Below, piece by piece: positions 42,772-51,222 of a stretch of DNA of 64,000 nt; within the stretch, counting starts at the first letter, position 1, and the number at the start of each line of letters is the position of its first letter. A program made the position numbers and the translations under genes. Source of the DNA: an uncultured Tessaracoccus sp. (GTDB lineage: Bacteria; Actinomycetota; Actinomycetes; Propionibacteriales; Propionibacteriaceae); NCBI RefSeq assembly GCF_943914565.1, contig NZ_CALUCN010000003.1, forward strand, positions 124,001 to 188,000. The letters are read 5' to 3'. A model generated the notes under the pieces. It made no database searches. It worked only from the letters and a program-made list of their open reading frames with translations, and was not told the DNA's origin.

Positions 42772-43962
42772 TCAGCCGTGGCGTTCGATCGCGGCGCGGT
42801 AGACGTCGACGGTCTGCTGCGCGATGCGCGCCCAGGAGAACTCGTCGATGCAGCGCTGCCGCCCCGCGCGTCCCATCCGCTCGGCCCGTGAGGGGTCGCG
42901 CACGAGCTCGTTGACCTTGGCCGCGAAGTCCTCCTCGAACGCCGCGACGAAGGCCGGGTCGTCGGCGCGGCGCGGGTCGTAGGGGACGAGCAGGCCGGTC
43001 TCCCCGTCGGCGACGACCTCGGGGATGCCACCCACCGCGGAGGCCACGACGGGGGTCTCGCAGGCCATGGCCTCGAGGTTCACGATGCCGAGCGGCTCGT
43101 AGACCGACGGGCAGGCGAACACCGTCGCGTGGGTGAGGACCTGCCGCACCGACGCGCGCGGCAGCATCTCCTCCACCCACAACACCTGCGCGTCGCGGCG
43201 GCGCCGGACCTCGTCGAACGCGCCCTGGAACTCGGCCGCGATCTCGGGCGTGTCCGGGGCGCCCGCGAGCAGGACGAGCTGCACCTCCGGGTCGAACTGC
43301 TGGGCCGCGCGCACGAGGTGCACGAGCCCCTTCTGCCGGGTGATCCGCCCGACGAACGCGACGTAGGGGCGGTCGCGGTCGATGCCCAACTCGTCGACGA
43401 CGTCAGCGGCGGGGTCGGGCCGGAAGTCGTCGGTGTCGATGCCGTTCTTCACGACGTGGGTCTTGGCCGGGTCGAGCTCGGGGTAGCTCTCCAGCACGTC
43501 GGCGCGCATCCCCTCGGAGACGGAGATCACGGCGTCGGCGGCGTCGTAGGCGGTGCGTTCCGCCCAGCTCGAGACGCGGTACCCGCCGCCCAGTTGCTCA
43601 GCCTTCCACGGCCGGTGCGGCTCGAGCGAGTGGGACGTGACCACGTGCGGCACGTCGAGCATGAGCGAGCCCAGGTGGCCGGCCATGTTCGCGTACCAGG
43701 TGTGGGAGTGGAGGATCGTCGTGTCCGACGCGAGTGCGGCCACCATCGACAGGTCGGCTCCCAGCACCCGCAGTGCGGCGTTGGCGTCCCTCGGGTACGT
43801 CTCCGCGTGGGCCGTGGCGCCGTCGCGCGGTTCGCCCATGCAGTGGACGTCGACGTCGATGAGCCTGCGCAGCTCGGGCACGAGCTGGGCGACGTGCACA
43901 CCCGCGCCACCGTAGATCGTCGGGGGGTACTCGCGCGTGAGGAGGGAGAGCTTCAAGTCCAT
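42772..43962 (-). CDS. glgA: glycogen synthase / alpha-maltose-1-phosphate synthase, GT4 type
   Basis: A 396-residue GT-B glycosyltransferase of the actinobacterial GlgA/GlgM type (Rv1212c-like). N-terminal REYPPTIYGGAGVHV carries the glycine-rich donor loop; FVGRITRQKGLVHLVRA and the acidic EPLGIVNLEAMACETPVVA are the sugar-nucleotide motifs. In mycobacteria the enzyme uses ADP-glucose to form maltose-1-phosphate or extend glucan. It is divergent from glgC, which makes ADP-glucose, confirming the pathway. Upstream extension of the frame is antisense noise. Confidence 0.92.
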   Translation of the reverse strand: MDLKLSLLTREYPPTIYGGAGVHVAQLVPELRRLIDVDVHCMGEPRDGATAHAETYPRDANAALRVLGADLSMVAALASDTTILHSHTWYANMAGHLGSLMLDVPHVVTSHSLEPHRPWKAEQLGGGYRVSSWAERTAYDAADAVISVSEGMRADVLESYPELDPAKTHVVKNGIDTDDFRPDPAADVVDELGIDRDRPYVAFVGRITRQKGLVHLVRAAQQFDPEVQLVLLAGAPDTPEIAAEFQGAFDEVRRRRDAQVLWVEEMLPRASVRQVLTHATVFACPSVYEPLGIVNLEAMACETPVVASAVGGIPEVVADGETGLLVPYDPRRADDPAFVAAFEEDFAAKVNELVRDPSRAERMGRAGRQRCIDEFSWARIAQQTVDVYRAAIERHG

Positions 43963-44068
43963 GCCCTGATCGTCGCAGACCGTGGGCCTCCTTGTCCCGC
44001 GAAGTGGTGAGCTCTCGCAGGCCGGACAGGATTTCGGGCGAAACGGTGCGGGCGGGGCCGCGATGCAA

Positions 44069-44074
44069 TAGGTT
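44069..44074 (+). promoter_or_regulatory. leaderless-type -10 element of glgC (TAGGTT)
   Basis: TAGGTT ends 6 nt before ATG 44081 with no Shine-Dalgarno. Confidence 0.55.
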
Positions 44075-44080
44075 CGAGAC

Positions 44081-45307
44081 ATGGCGACGCGTCCCAAGAT
44101 CCTGTCCATCGTCCTCGCCGGTGGCGAGGGCAAACGCCTCATGCCACTCACGGCGGACCGGGCCAAGCCCGCGGTGCCGTTCGGTGGCACGTTCCGGCTC
44201 ATCGACTTCGTGCTGTCCAACCTGGCCAACTCCGACCTGCGGCAGATCGCGGTGCTCACCCAGTACAAGTCGCACTCGCTGGACCGCCACATCTCGATGA
44301 CGTGGCGGTTCTCGACGATGCTCGGCAACTACGTGGCCCCGGTGCCCGCCCAGCAGCGGCTCGGGCCCCGCTGGTTCCAGGGCAGCGCCGACGCGATCTA
44401 CCAGTCGATGAACCTCATCCGTGACGCGGCGGCCGACTACGTCGTCGTGTTCGGCGCGGACAACATCTACCGCATGGACATCGAGCAGATGATCGACGCG
44501 CACATCGACTCCGGCCTCGGGGCGACGGTGGCTGGCATCCGGGTGCCCAGGAGCGAGGCGAGCGCGTTCGGGATCATCGACGCCGGCCCCGACGGGCGCA
44601 TCCGCGAGTTCCTCGAGAAGCCCGCCGACCCGCCGGGACTCGCGGACTCGCCCGAGGAGTCGTACGCGTCGATGGGCAACTACATCTTCACCGCGGAGGA
44701 CCTCGTCGAGCAGCTCCGGGCCGACTCGGAGGACCCGACGTCCAGGCACGACATGGGCGGCGACATCATCCCGGCCTTCACCGAGCGCGGCGACGCGCAG
44801 GTCTACGACTTCCGCGACAACGTCGTCCCCGGCGCCACCGAGAAGGACCAGGACTACTGGCGCGACGTGGGCACGATCGACGCGTTCCACGAGGCGCACA
44901 TGGACCTCGTGTCGGTGGACCCGGAGTTCAGCCTGTACAACACCGAGTGGCCGATCTGGACGTCGCAGGTGCAGGCGCCGGGCGCGAAGTTCGTGATCCG
45001 CGGCCGCGCCGAGGACTCGATCGTCACCAACGGCTGCATCATCTCCGGCGGCGAGGTGGACCGCACCGTGCTGAGTCCGCACGTGCGGGTCGACAAGTGG
45101 GCGCAGGTCGCGGACTCGGTCGTGATGGAGAAGACGCGCATCGGCAAGAACGCCGTCGTGCGCCGCGCGATCCTCGACAAGGGCGTCGTGATCCCCGACG
45201 GGGTCCAGATCGGCGTCGACCACGAGCACGACCGGGCTCGCGGTCTGCACGTCTCCAACGGCGGTGTCGTCGTCGTGCCGAAGGGTGTCACCGTCCCGCG
45301 GGACTGA
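44081..45307 (+). CDS. glgC: glucose-1-phosphate adenylyltransferase
   Basis: A 408-residue ADP-glucose pyrophosphorylase. The nucleotidyl motif VLAGGEGKRLMPLTADRAKP is at about residues 10-29, DNIYRMD supplies the metal Asp, FLEKP the glucose-1-P site, and a left-handed beta-helix occupies the last third (SIVTNGCIISGG onward). It commits glucose to glycogen and is usually allosterically controlled. Divergent from glgA and closed by a strong terminator. Confidence 0.96.
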   Translation: MATRPKILSIVLAGGEGKRLMPLTADRAKPAVPFGGTFRLIDFVLSNLANSDLRQIAVLTQYKSHSLDRHISMTWRFSTMLGNYVAPVPAQQRLGPRWFQGSADAIYQSMNLIRDAAADYVVVFGADNIYRMDIEQMIDAHIDSGLGATVAGIRVPRSEASAFGIIDAGPDGRIREFLEKPADPPGLADSPEESYASMGNYIFTAEDLVEQLRADSEDPTSRHDMGGDIIPAFTERGDAQVYDFRDNVVPGATEKDQDYWRDVGTIDAFHEAHMDLVSVDPEFSLYNTEWPIWTSQVQAPGAKFVIRGRAEDSIVTNGCIISGGEVDRTVLSPHVRVDKWAQVADSVVMEKTRIGKNAVVRRAILDKGVVIPDGVQIGVDHEHDRARGLHVSNGGVVVVPKGVTVPRD

Positions 45308-45319
45308 CGTACACGTTCC

Positions 45320-45364
45320 CACGACGGGGGCCGGGTCCGTGCTGAGGACCCGGCCCCCGTCGTG
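45320..45364. terminator. bidirectional terminator between glgC and the O-methyltransferase gene
   Basis: A perfect 18-bp GC stem (45320-45337 with 45347-45364) and 9-nt loop in the gap between convergent genes. Confidence 0.88.
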
Positions 45365-45371
45365 TGGTGGC

Positions 45372-46022
45372 TCAGTACTTGGACGCGAGCAGCAGGCCGT
45401 TGCCGACGGGGACCAGGGCTTGGTGGTACTCCTCGGAGTTGGTGACCGCCTCGAGCGCCTCGCGGATGATGATGGCCTCGTCGGACTCGTCGTCGGGATC
45501 CGGGACGCGGTTGAACCACAGCGCGTCGTGGAGGACCAGCAGGCCGCCGGGCCGGAGGAGCCGGCCGGCCGCCGCGACGTACTCGACGTACTCGAGCTTG
45601 TCGCCGTTGATGAAGGCGATGTCGTAGGCGCCGTCGCGCAGCTTCGGGAGCACCTCGATGGGGGAGCCCGCGATCAGTCGGAAGCTCGACGTGGGGTAGC
45701 CCGCCTCGCGGAAGACCTTGCGGGCGCTCAGCTGGTTGTCGGTCTCGGCGTCGATCGACGTGAGCACGCCGTGCTCGGGCATCGCCTGCAGGAACGTGAT
45801 CCCCGACGCGCCGTACTGGGTGCCCACCTCGACGATGTTGGTGGCGCCCATCGCGTGCGCGATCGTGGACAGCAACGCCACGGCGCCGGTGCTCACCGGC
45901 ACCTCGCCGTGGACGATGGCCTCGTCGCGGGCAGCGCGGACGGCGTCGGAGACGGGGACGTGGTCTTCGGTGTGGGCCCACACGGTCGGTGTGGGGGCCA
46001 GCGGTTGGGTAGGTCTGCTCAC
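45372..46022 (-). CDS. O-methyltransferase (class I SAM-dependent)
   Basis: A 216-residue catechol-O-methyltransferase-like enzyme matching Rv1220c in type and position. SAM motif I is NIVEVGTQYGASGI (about residues 62-75), the acidic SIDAE binds ribose, INGDKLEYVEYV and VLHDALWFN hold the metal Asp residues. Methyl acceptor unknown. GTG 46022 is 7 nt after a TAGGCT -10, so the transcript is probably leaderless. Confidence 0.9.
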   Translation of the reverse strand: MSRPTQPLAPTPTVWAHTEDHVPVSDAVRAARDEAIVHGEVPVSTGAVALLSTIAHAMGATNIVEVGTQYGASGITFLQAMPEHGVLTSIDAETDNQLSARKVFREAGYPTSSFRLIAGSPIEVLPKLRDGAYDIAFINGDKLEYVEYVAAAGRLLRPGGLLVLHDALWFNRVPDPDDESDEAIIIREALEAVTNSEEYHQALVPVGNGLLLASKY

Positions 46023-46029
46023 GAGCCCA

Positions 46030-46035
46030 AGCCTA
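46030..46035 (-). promoter_or_regulatory. leaderless-type -10 element of the O-methyltransferase gene (TAGGCT)
   Basis: Bottom-strand TAGGCT, 7 nt before GTG 46022. Confidence 0.5.
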
Positions 46036-46079
46036 GTCGGCCCGCCAGGGATGCGGGGCGGTGCCGGCCGACCGGGCGG

Positions 46080-46487
46080 TCAGGGCCCGTCGGCGCTGAA
46101 CGCGGGCTGCATCTCCGACGTCTCGGTGACCTCCGCACGCAGGGTCCGGACGCCGATCACCGAGAGGAACCTGCACTCGTAGTCCTTGCGCAGGGTGATC
46201 TGGATCCTCGTCGGGCCGAGACCACGGACGCTGCCGTCGTGGCCCCCGTCGCGGAGGTAGGCCCTCGCAGCGCGCACGGCGGCGCTGGCGTGCAGGTTGG
46301 GCGCATCGACGACCACGTCGGCCTCCTGCGTGCCGGTGCGGGCGGCCTCGCGGGCGATGCCGTGCAGCTCCTGCACCGTCCTGGTGTGCCCCGAGAAGTC
46401 CACGCCGATGCCCAGCGCCAGCATGAACGCCAACAGTCCGACGGCGGTCCAGACCGCGAGCGCACCGCGCTCGGACCGGCGGCTCAT
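46080..46487 (-). CDS. TadE/TadG-like pilus-associated membrane protein
   Basis: A 135-residue protein with a short basic N-terminus SRRSERGA followed by one hydrophobic helix (LAVWTAVGLLAFMLALGIGVDFSG) and an extracellular domain, the layout of TadE-like minor pseudopilins (RG-x5 type prepilin region). It lacks the von Willebrand domain of full TadG. ATG 46487 overlaps the stop of the preceding gene (ATGA). No tadA, tadB, tadC or flp genes are in the window, so the assembly machine must lie elsewhere or the protein works alone. Confidence 0.7.
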   Translation of the reverse strand: MSRRSERGALAVWTAVGLLAFMLALGIGVDFSGHTRTVQELHGIAREAARTGTQEADVVVDAPNLHASAAVRAARAYLRDGGHDGSVRGLGPTRIQITLRKDYECRFLSVIGVRTLRAEVTETSEMQPAFSADGP

Positions 46488-47425
46488 CGTCGCCGCCCCG
46501 TCGGGTTGGGCACGCTCACGGCGTGCAGCTCGCCGATCTTCAGCGTGCGGCTGGTCGAGACGGCGTGCGTCAGCTCGCCGGCCCGTCCGACACCCTGCCA
46601 GCGGATCCGCCAGTGCGCGGTCACGGTGATCGTGTGGTACCCCTGCTTCTCGTACCCGTACCGTTTGCCGCACGCGATCGGGGTGTCGCGGTCCATGACC
46701 TTGGGCCTGAAGGGCTTCCAGCGAGTGCAGTGCAACGGCTCCGAGCCGTCGCCCAGGTCCACCTCGAGCTCGGCCAGTTCGCCGCGGATGCTCACGGTGT
46801 AGCCCGCGACGGTCGTGGCCGACGAGACCGGGCCGGTCGTCGTCGGTCCCGGGTTCTCCGGCCACACCCACAGCGGCAACCCGACGGCGCCCTGCGCCTC
46901 CGGATTGCGCTCGATGGTGGTCGGGGTCGTCCCCGGCTCGATCCCCTGCAGGCCGACCGAGGCCACGAGTCGCTTGGCGACCACCACGGGATCCGGTGGC
47001 GGTGGTGCCTGCGGGGCGGTGCCGGGCGGGAAGAGCCGATCCCAGACCCCCGCGGGGAGCCCGTTGACGCCGGGGCGCGTACACATGTGCACGACGCCTT
47101 CGGTCCGTCCCTCCCAGATCTCGTCGCTCTTCGGCGGCTGCGGGTCCGCTGGGCTGCACCATGCGTTCACGTGGTCGTACCACGTGCCGTTACGGCTCTG
47201 GCAAGCAACGGGCTCCCCCTGGAACGAGCAGGTTCGGGGGCCTGACCCAGTGCGTGACGAGCGGGATTCGGGTTTCGACGCAGGACGGGGTCGGGTCTCC
47301 GTGACGGAGCCCTCCACGGTGCACCTGGAGGAGAACATCGAGCAGCTGGCATCGGCCCAGGCGTGCTCGCCGGCGGCAGCAATCATCAAGGTGACCATCA
47401 GGCTGCAGGCAACACGTCTCAGCAT
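46484..47425 (-). CDS. secreted hypothetical protein (313 aa)
   Basis: A signal peptide (LRRVACSLMVTLMIAAAGEHAWA) precedes a Cys-containing N-terminal part (CSMFSSRC, RTCSFQGEPVACQSRNG), a Pro-rich linker (PPGTAPQAPPPPDP) and a C-terminal beta domain with TVSIRGELAELEVDLGDGS and HTITVTAHWRIRWQG, which looks like an immunoglobulin/PKD-type fold. ATG 47425 lies inside the end of the upstream lipoprotein gene (7-bp overlap). Function unknown; co-translated with its neighbours. Confidence 0.78.
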   Translation of the reverse strand: MLRRVACSLMVTLMIAAAGEHAWADASCSMFSSRCTVEGSVTETRPRPASKPESRSSRTGSGPRTCSFQGEPVACQSRNGTWYDHVNAWCSPADPQPPKSDEIWEGRTEGVVHMCTRPGVNGLPAGVWDRLFPPGTAPQAPPPPDPVVVAKRLVASVGLQGIEPGTTPTTIERNPEAQGAVGLPLWVWPENPGPTTTGPVSSATTVAGYTVSIRGELAELEVDLGDGSEPLHCTRWKPFRPKVMDRDTPIACGKRYGYEKQGYHTITVTAHWRIRWQGVGRAGELTHAVSTSRTLKIGELHAVSVPNPTGRRR

Positions 47426-48072
47426 GGTCCACGCTCCGCATCCGTCGCGGCCACGAGCCAACGCCCACCCTTGCTCAGGTGGAAGGAGTAGGTGACGCGG
47501 AGTTCCGGGACACGCTCCCAGCCTTCCTCGGGATCCGCCTCCTTCCCGGTGGCGCTGTCGATCATCGTGCTGCCGGTGCTGTCGGCGCACACGGTGACGG
47601 TGGAGATGCGGAGCCCGTCGTCGGTGTTGACCGGTTTGCCGAGATGGAGGTTGCGATACACGACCTGCCCTGCTCGCACGACGCCTTCCATCCGCAACGT
47701 GTCGAGTTCGTCGATCAGCGTGCTCGCGTAGTCCGCGGTCACTGTGCGGGAGAGCTCGCTGTAGTTGTTGCGCTCCGGGTTGCGCAGATGCGCGTCGACC
47801 AGCAGTGCGTGATGTTTCCAGGCTTGGTGGATCGCGGTGAGTTCCGGATCCATGCGGGTTGGAGTCGGAGGGAAGGAGATGTCCGGCTGCGGCGACGGCG
47901 ACGGCGCAGCCGCCGGCTCGACCGATGGCGACGGCGTGCTCGTCGGGCTGGGCGTGGCGGAGCCGGGGCTCGTCGAGGTGGCGACGGGCCGGGGCGCGTC
48001 GGGCTGGTCGGGGTTGCAGGCGGTGAGCAGGCCGCACAGCAGCGTGAGGGTGAGCACTCGTCGGGTGTCCAT
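47419..48072 (-). CDS. lipoprotein with Pro/Ser/Thr-rich linker (217 aa)
   Basis: The lipobox LLTAC at about residues 15-19 ends a short signal peptide. A 50-residue Pro/Ser/Thr-rich linker then lifts a globular domain (EVYRNLHLG-like core, DGLRISTVTVCADSTGS, TYSFHLSKGGRWLV) away from the membrane; the domain resembles NTF2-like/SnoaL-type cell-surface folds but I cannot confirm that. First gene of the three-gene exported operon. Confidence 0.8.
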   Translation of the reverse strand: MDTRRVLTLTLLCGLLTACNPDQPDAPRPVATSTSPGSATPSPTSTPSPSVEPAAAPSPSPQPDISFPPTPTRMDPELTAIHQAWKHHALLVDAHLRNPERNNYSELSRTVTADYASTLIDELDTLRMEGVVRAGQVVYRNLHLGKPVNTDDGLRISTVTVCADSTGSTMIDSATGKEADPEEGWERVPELRVTYSFHLSKGGRWLVAATDAERGPC

Positions 48073-48220
48073 GGCGTCTCGATTCGTGGGGCGACGTGGG
48101 CGGGACCAGCCTCACACGTCGAGGGGGTCACCGGACCGGGTTCTCCACAGCCCGGGCGCCACGGGGCATGGCGAAGTGCACCTACAATGGCGAGCACGAC
48201 AACGCTTGGGAGGGCATCCG

Positions 48221-49120
48221 ATGACCGAACAGCCCCAGCCGATCTTCGGGCGCATCGCCACCGCGATGGTGACCCCGTTCACCGACGCGCTCGCGCTCGA
48301 CCTGGACCGGGCGGCCGAGTTGGCGCGCCACCTCGTCGACGACCTCGGCACTGACGGCCTCGTCGTCAACGGCACGACGGGTGAGGCGCCCACGACGTCC
48401 GCCGAGGAGAAGCGCGACCTCGTCGCGGCCGTCGTCGACGCGGTGGGGGACCGCGCCCGCGTCGTGGCGGGCGTCGGCACCAACGACACCCGCGGCACGA
48501 TCCGCCTCGCCGAGGACGCGGCCGCTGCCGGCGCCCACGGCCTGCTCGTGGTGACCCCGTACTACTCGCGCCCGCCCGTCGCGGAGATCGAGCGGCACTT
48601 CCTCGCCGTCGCCGACGCGACCGACCTGCCGAACCTCCTCTACGACATCCCGCACCGCACCGGGCTGCCGATCCCGCCCGAGCTGCTCATCCGCCTCGCC
48701 GACCACCCGCGCATCGTCGGCGTGAAGGACGCCAAGGGCGCGATCGCGTCGAGCTCGGTGGTCATGGCCGAGACCGACCTCCAGTACTACGCCGGCGACG
48801 ACGCGATGCTGCTGCCGCTCCTCGCCGTCGGGGGCGTGGGCGTCGTCGGGACGTCCACGCACTTCACCGCGCGCGCCGCCAAGCGCATCGCGGAGGCCTT
48901 CCTCGACGGCCGTGTGGCGGAGGCGATCGACGTGAACCGCCGCTCGCTCGCGGCGTTCCAGGGCGTGTTCGCCACGCAGGGCTGCATGCTGGTGAAGGCC
49001 GCGCTCACCGCCCGCGGGCTCGACGTCGGCCCGTGCCGCCCGCCGATGGGGCCCGCGCCCGACGAACTCGTCGCGGGCTACCTGCGCACGCTCGACGCGC
49101 ACCTGGCCGACCTCGGTTGA
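48221..49120 (+). CDS. dapA: 4-hydroxy-tetrahydrodipicolinate synthase
   Basis: A 299-residue TIM-barrel aldolase. The Schiff-base Lys is in RIVGVKDAKG (about residue 170), the Tyr of VTPYYSRPP and the NGTTGEAPT loop complete the active site. It condenses pyruvate with aspartate semialdehyde, the first committed step to DAP and lysine. ATG 48221 follows GGGAGGG with TACAAT at 48184-48189 as a likely -10. It is unusual to find it immediately before sigE. Confidence 0.93.
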   Translation: MTEQPQPIFGRIATAMVTPFTDALALDLDRAAELARHLVDDLGTDGLVVNGTTGEAPTTSAEEKRDLVAAVVDAVGDRARVVAGVGTNDTRGTIRLAEDAAAAGAHGLLVVTPYYSRPPVAEIERHFLAVADATDLPNLLYDIPHRTGLPIPPELLIRLADHPRIVGVKDAKGAIASSSVVMAETDLQYYAGDDAMLLPLLAVGGVGVVGTSTHFTARAAKRIAEAFLDGRVAEAIDVNRRSLAAFQGVFATQGCMLVKAALTARGLDVGPCRPPMGPAPDELVAGYLRTLDAHLADLG

Positions 49121-49126
49121 GCGTCG

Positions 49127-49152
49127 GGAACAAATCGGCCCCGTTCAGCGTT
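49127..49152 (+). promoter_or_regulatory. ECF-type promoter of sigE (GGAAC-N18-GTT)
   Basis: GGAAC (49127-49131), 18-bp spacer, GTT (49150-49152), matching the SigE/SigH-type consensus and implying positive autoregulation. It starts 7 bp after the dapA stop. Confidence 0.65.
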
Positions 49153-49211
49153 CCAGTACTCACAGGCTCCGCACAGGTTCGTGTGGTGGGGTAGGCAGCA
49201 TGGAGGAATCA

Positions 49212-49772
49212 ATGGCAGATGCGCAGGCCCAGGAATGGGTCGCGCCGACGTGGCAAGAGCTGGTGCGAGATCACTCGGCACAGGTCTACCGCTACGCCTT
49301 ACGCCTCACCGGCAACCCGCACGACGCCGAGGACCTCACCCAGGACGTGTTCGTGCGCGTGTTCAAGTCCATCCACTCCTTCCAACCGGGCACGCTCTCC
49401 GGCTGGCTGCGACGCATCACCACCAACCTGTTCCTCGACCAGGCCCGCCGTCGCCAGCGCATCCGCATGGACGCGCTCTCGACCGCGCCCGAGTACGTCT
49501 GGGGCAGCGCGAGCGCACCGGAGGACCTGCACAGTGACGGCATGCTCGACGCCGACGTCGCCCAGGCCCTCGCGTCCCTGAAGCCCGAGTACCGCGTCGC
49601 GGTCGTGCTGTGCGACATCGAGGGGCTCAGCTACGAGGAGATCGCCTCCGTGCTCGACGTGAAGCTCGGCACCGTGCGCAGCCGCATCTCCCGCGGCCGC
49701 TCCCAGCTGCGCAAGGCGCTGCGGCACCGCGCCCCCGTCGACGGACGCTCGAGGTTCCTCGGGGTGTCCTGA
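49212..49772 (+). CDS. sigE: ECF RNA polymerase sigma factor, SigE-like
   Basis: A 186-residue ECF sigma factor. Region 2 (YRYALRLTGNPHDAEDLTQDVFVRVF to GWLRRITTNLFLDQARRR) and region 4 (LASLKPEYRVAVVLCDIEGLSYEEIASVL and GTVRSRISRGRSQLRKAL) are complete. ATG 49212 is preferred over ATG 49200 because GGAGG lies 5 bp before it. The order O-methyltransferase, sigE, anti-sigma, tatB matches the mycobacterial sigE locus, which handles envelope stress. The anti-sigma gene follows by 1 bp. Confidence 0.9.
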   Translation: MADAQAQEWVAPTWQELVRDHSAQVYRYALRLTGNPHDAEDLTQDVFVRVFKSIHSFQPGTLSGWLRRITTNLFLDQARRRQRIRMDALSTAPEYVWGSASAPEDLHSDGMLDADVAQALASLKPEYRVAVVLCDIEGLSYEEIASVLDVKLGTVRSRISRGRSQLRKALRHRAPVDGRSRFLGVS

Positions 49773-49773
49773 G

Positions 49774-51204
49774 GTGGCGCGCGGCTGCAGCAGGGTGCGC
49801 GACGACCTCTCGGGGTTCGTCGACGAGACCCTGCCGGAGCGGCGCTGGGAGGACGTCGCCCGGCACCTCGCCGGCTGCCCGCTGTGCCGCCAGGAGACCC
49901 TCGAACTGCGCGAACTGCGCTCCGCGCTGTCGCAGTCGTGCCGCGCCGACGTCGCGGCGCCCGCGAGCCTCGCCGAACGGCTCGAGGCGATCGCGGGTGA
50001 GGACTCCACCCAACCGCTCTACCTGGGGCAGGGCCATCCGCAGGGGTTGCCGTCGCGACGCCGACGTCGTCGCCGGGTCGCTGCCCAGGGATCGGCCGCG
50101 CTCGTCGTGCTCGCCCTCGGCGTCGTCGTGCTGGCCGCGGCCCTCGCGCCCGAACCGCGCATCGTCGCCGACGTGGTGCGCGACGCGCGCCAGCAGTTCG
50201 CCCGCCAGGCCACGGCCGTGAACGTGCAGGAGGCCGTCGGCGCCGTCGTGCTCGCGCAGGACGGCGGGGCCCGGCTCGCCAGCACCTCCGAGGCCCGCAC
50301 GCGCGCCGTCCCGGCCGCGCCCGCGCTCCCGATCTCCCGGTCCTCCGCCGCCGCCATGCTCGGCCGCGGCACCGGCACCGACGTCGCCGTGCGCGGCATG
50401 CAGGAGGTGCTCGTCTCCGACGGCGACGGGGGCTTCCACCGCGCCGACGTCTCGGTCACGCGCGTCGCCGGCGAGGGCGCGAACCTCGTCGTGTTCGACG
50501 AGGAGGGCCACCGGTTCCTGTCGAGCTTCGCGCCCGACTTCACCCCCTCCGACGTCTCCGCGCCGAGCCGGTGGACCTTCTTCACCCGAGCCACCGTCGA
50601 CCACCTCGTGAGGCGCGACGCCGTCGTGCTCGAGGCGAGGAAGGGCGACGTCACCGTCGCGCGTTGGTGGCTCGACGTCGCCACCGGCTCGACACTGCGC
50701 AGCGAACGCTTCGACGCCGACGGCCGCCCGACGATCATCGTCGGCTACCGCAGCCTGCGCGTCGGCGGGGTACGGTTGCCCGAGGAGCGCACGCCGCTGG
50801 TGTCCCTGTCGCGCGCAACGACCAGCGGGTCGCGGGGCTGGTGCGTCGGGATGCCGGAGTGCCCCTCCGAACTGGCGGGGCTGCCGCTCGTCGCCCACGC
50901 CTCGTCGACCGTGCGCGGCGCCCGGTCCATGAGCCTCGTCTACTCCGACGGCGTCGAGACGATCAGCGTCGCCTGGAACGAGGGTCGCCTCGCGACGGGG
51001 GAGCGGGCGAGCGCCGCCGCCGCGGCCGGGTTGCCGTCGGTGGAGGCGTGGCAGGCGGGGCAGGGCGTCGTCTCGGTCGCGACCGACGGGCCCCCGGCGC
51101 TGCTCGACCGCGCCGCGCAGGGGCTGCCGGAGCCCGAGCCGCACGACGTCGGCCTGGGCGCGCGGGTCGGTGCGGGGCTGGCCCGCATCGCCGGCCTCGG
51201 GTGA
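49774..51204 (+). CDS. anti-sigma factor (zinc-finger type) fused to an RseB-like extracytoplasmic domain
   Basis: A 476-residue protein. The cytoplasmic N-terminus holds a zinc anti-sigma motif, with HLAGCPLC at about residues 31-38 (HxxxCxxC). One membrane helix follows (GSAALVVLALGVVVLAAAL, about 105-123), then about 350 residues outside the cell. There VQEAVGAVVLAQDG, EVLVSDGDGGFHRADV and VARWWLDVATGSTLRSERFDADG read like MucB/RseB lipid-sensing domains. It should hold SigE until envelope stress triggers release. Mycobacteria have a short RseA here followed by htrA; no htrA is present in this window. Confidence 0.82.
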   Translation: MARGCSRVRDDLSGFVDETLPERRWEDVARHLAGCPLCRQETLELRELRSALSQSCRADVAAPASLAERLEAIAGEDSTQPLYLGQGHPQGLPSRRRRRRRVAAQGSAALVVLALGVVVLAAALAPEPRIVADVVRDARQQFARQATAVNVQEAVGAVVLAQDGGARLASTSEARTRAVPAAPALPISRSSAAAMLGRGTGTDVAVRGMQEVLVSDGDGGFHRADVSVTRVAGEGANLVVFDEEGHRFLSSFAPDFTPSDVSAPSRWTFFTRATVDHLVRRDAVVLEARKGDVTVARWWLDVATGSTLRSERFDADGRPTIIVGYRSLRVGGVRLPEERTPLVSLSRATTSGSRGWCVGMPECPSELAGLPLVAHASSTVRGARSMSLVYSDGVETISVAWNEGRLATGERASAAAAAGLPSVEAWQAGQGVVSVATDGPPALLDRAAQGLPEPEPHDVGLGARVGAGLARIAGLG

Positions 51205-51209
51205 TTCGG

Positions 51210-51215
51210 TAGCAT
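51210..51215 (+). promoter_or_regulatory. leaderless-type -10 element of tatB (TAGCAT)
   Basis: TAGCAT ends 7 nt before ATG 51223; no Shine-Dalgarno. Confidence 0.5.
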
Positions 51216-51222
51216 TCCATCC

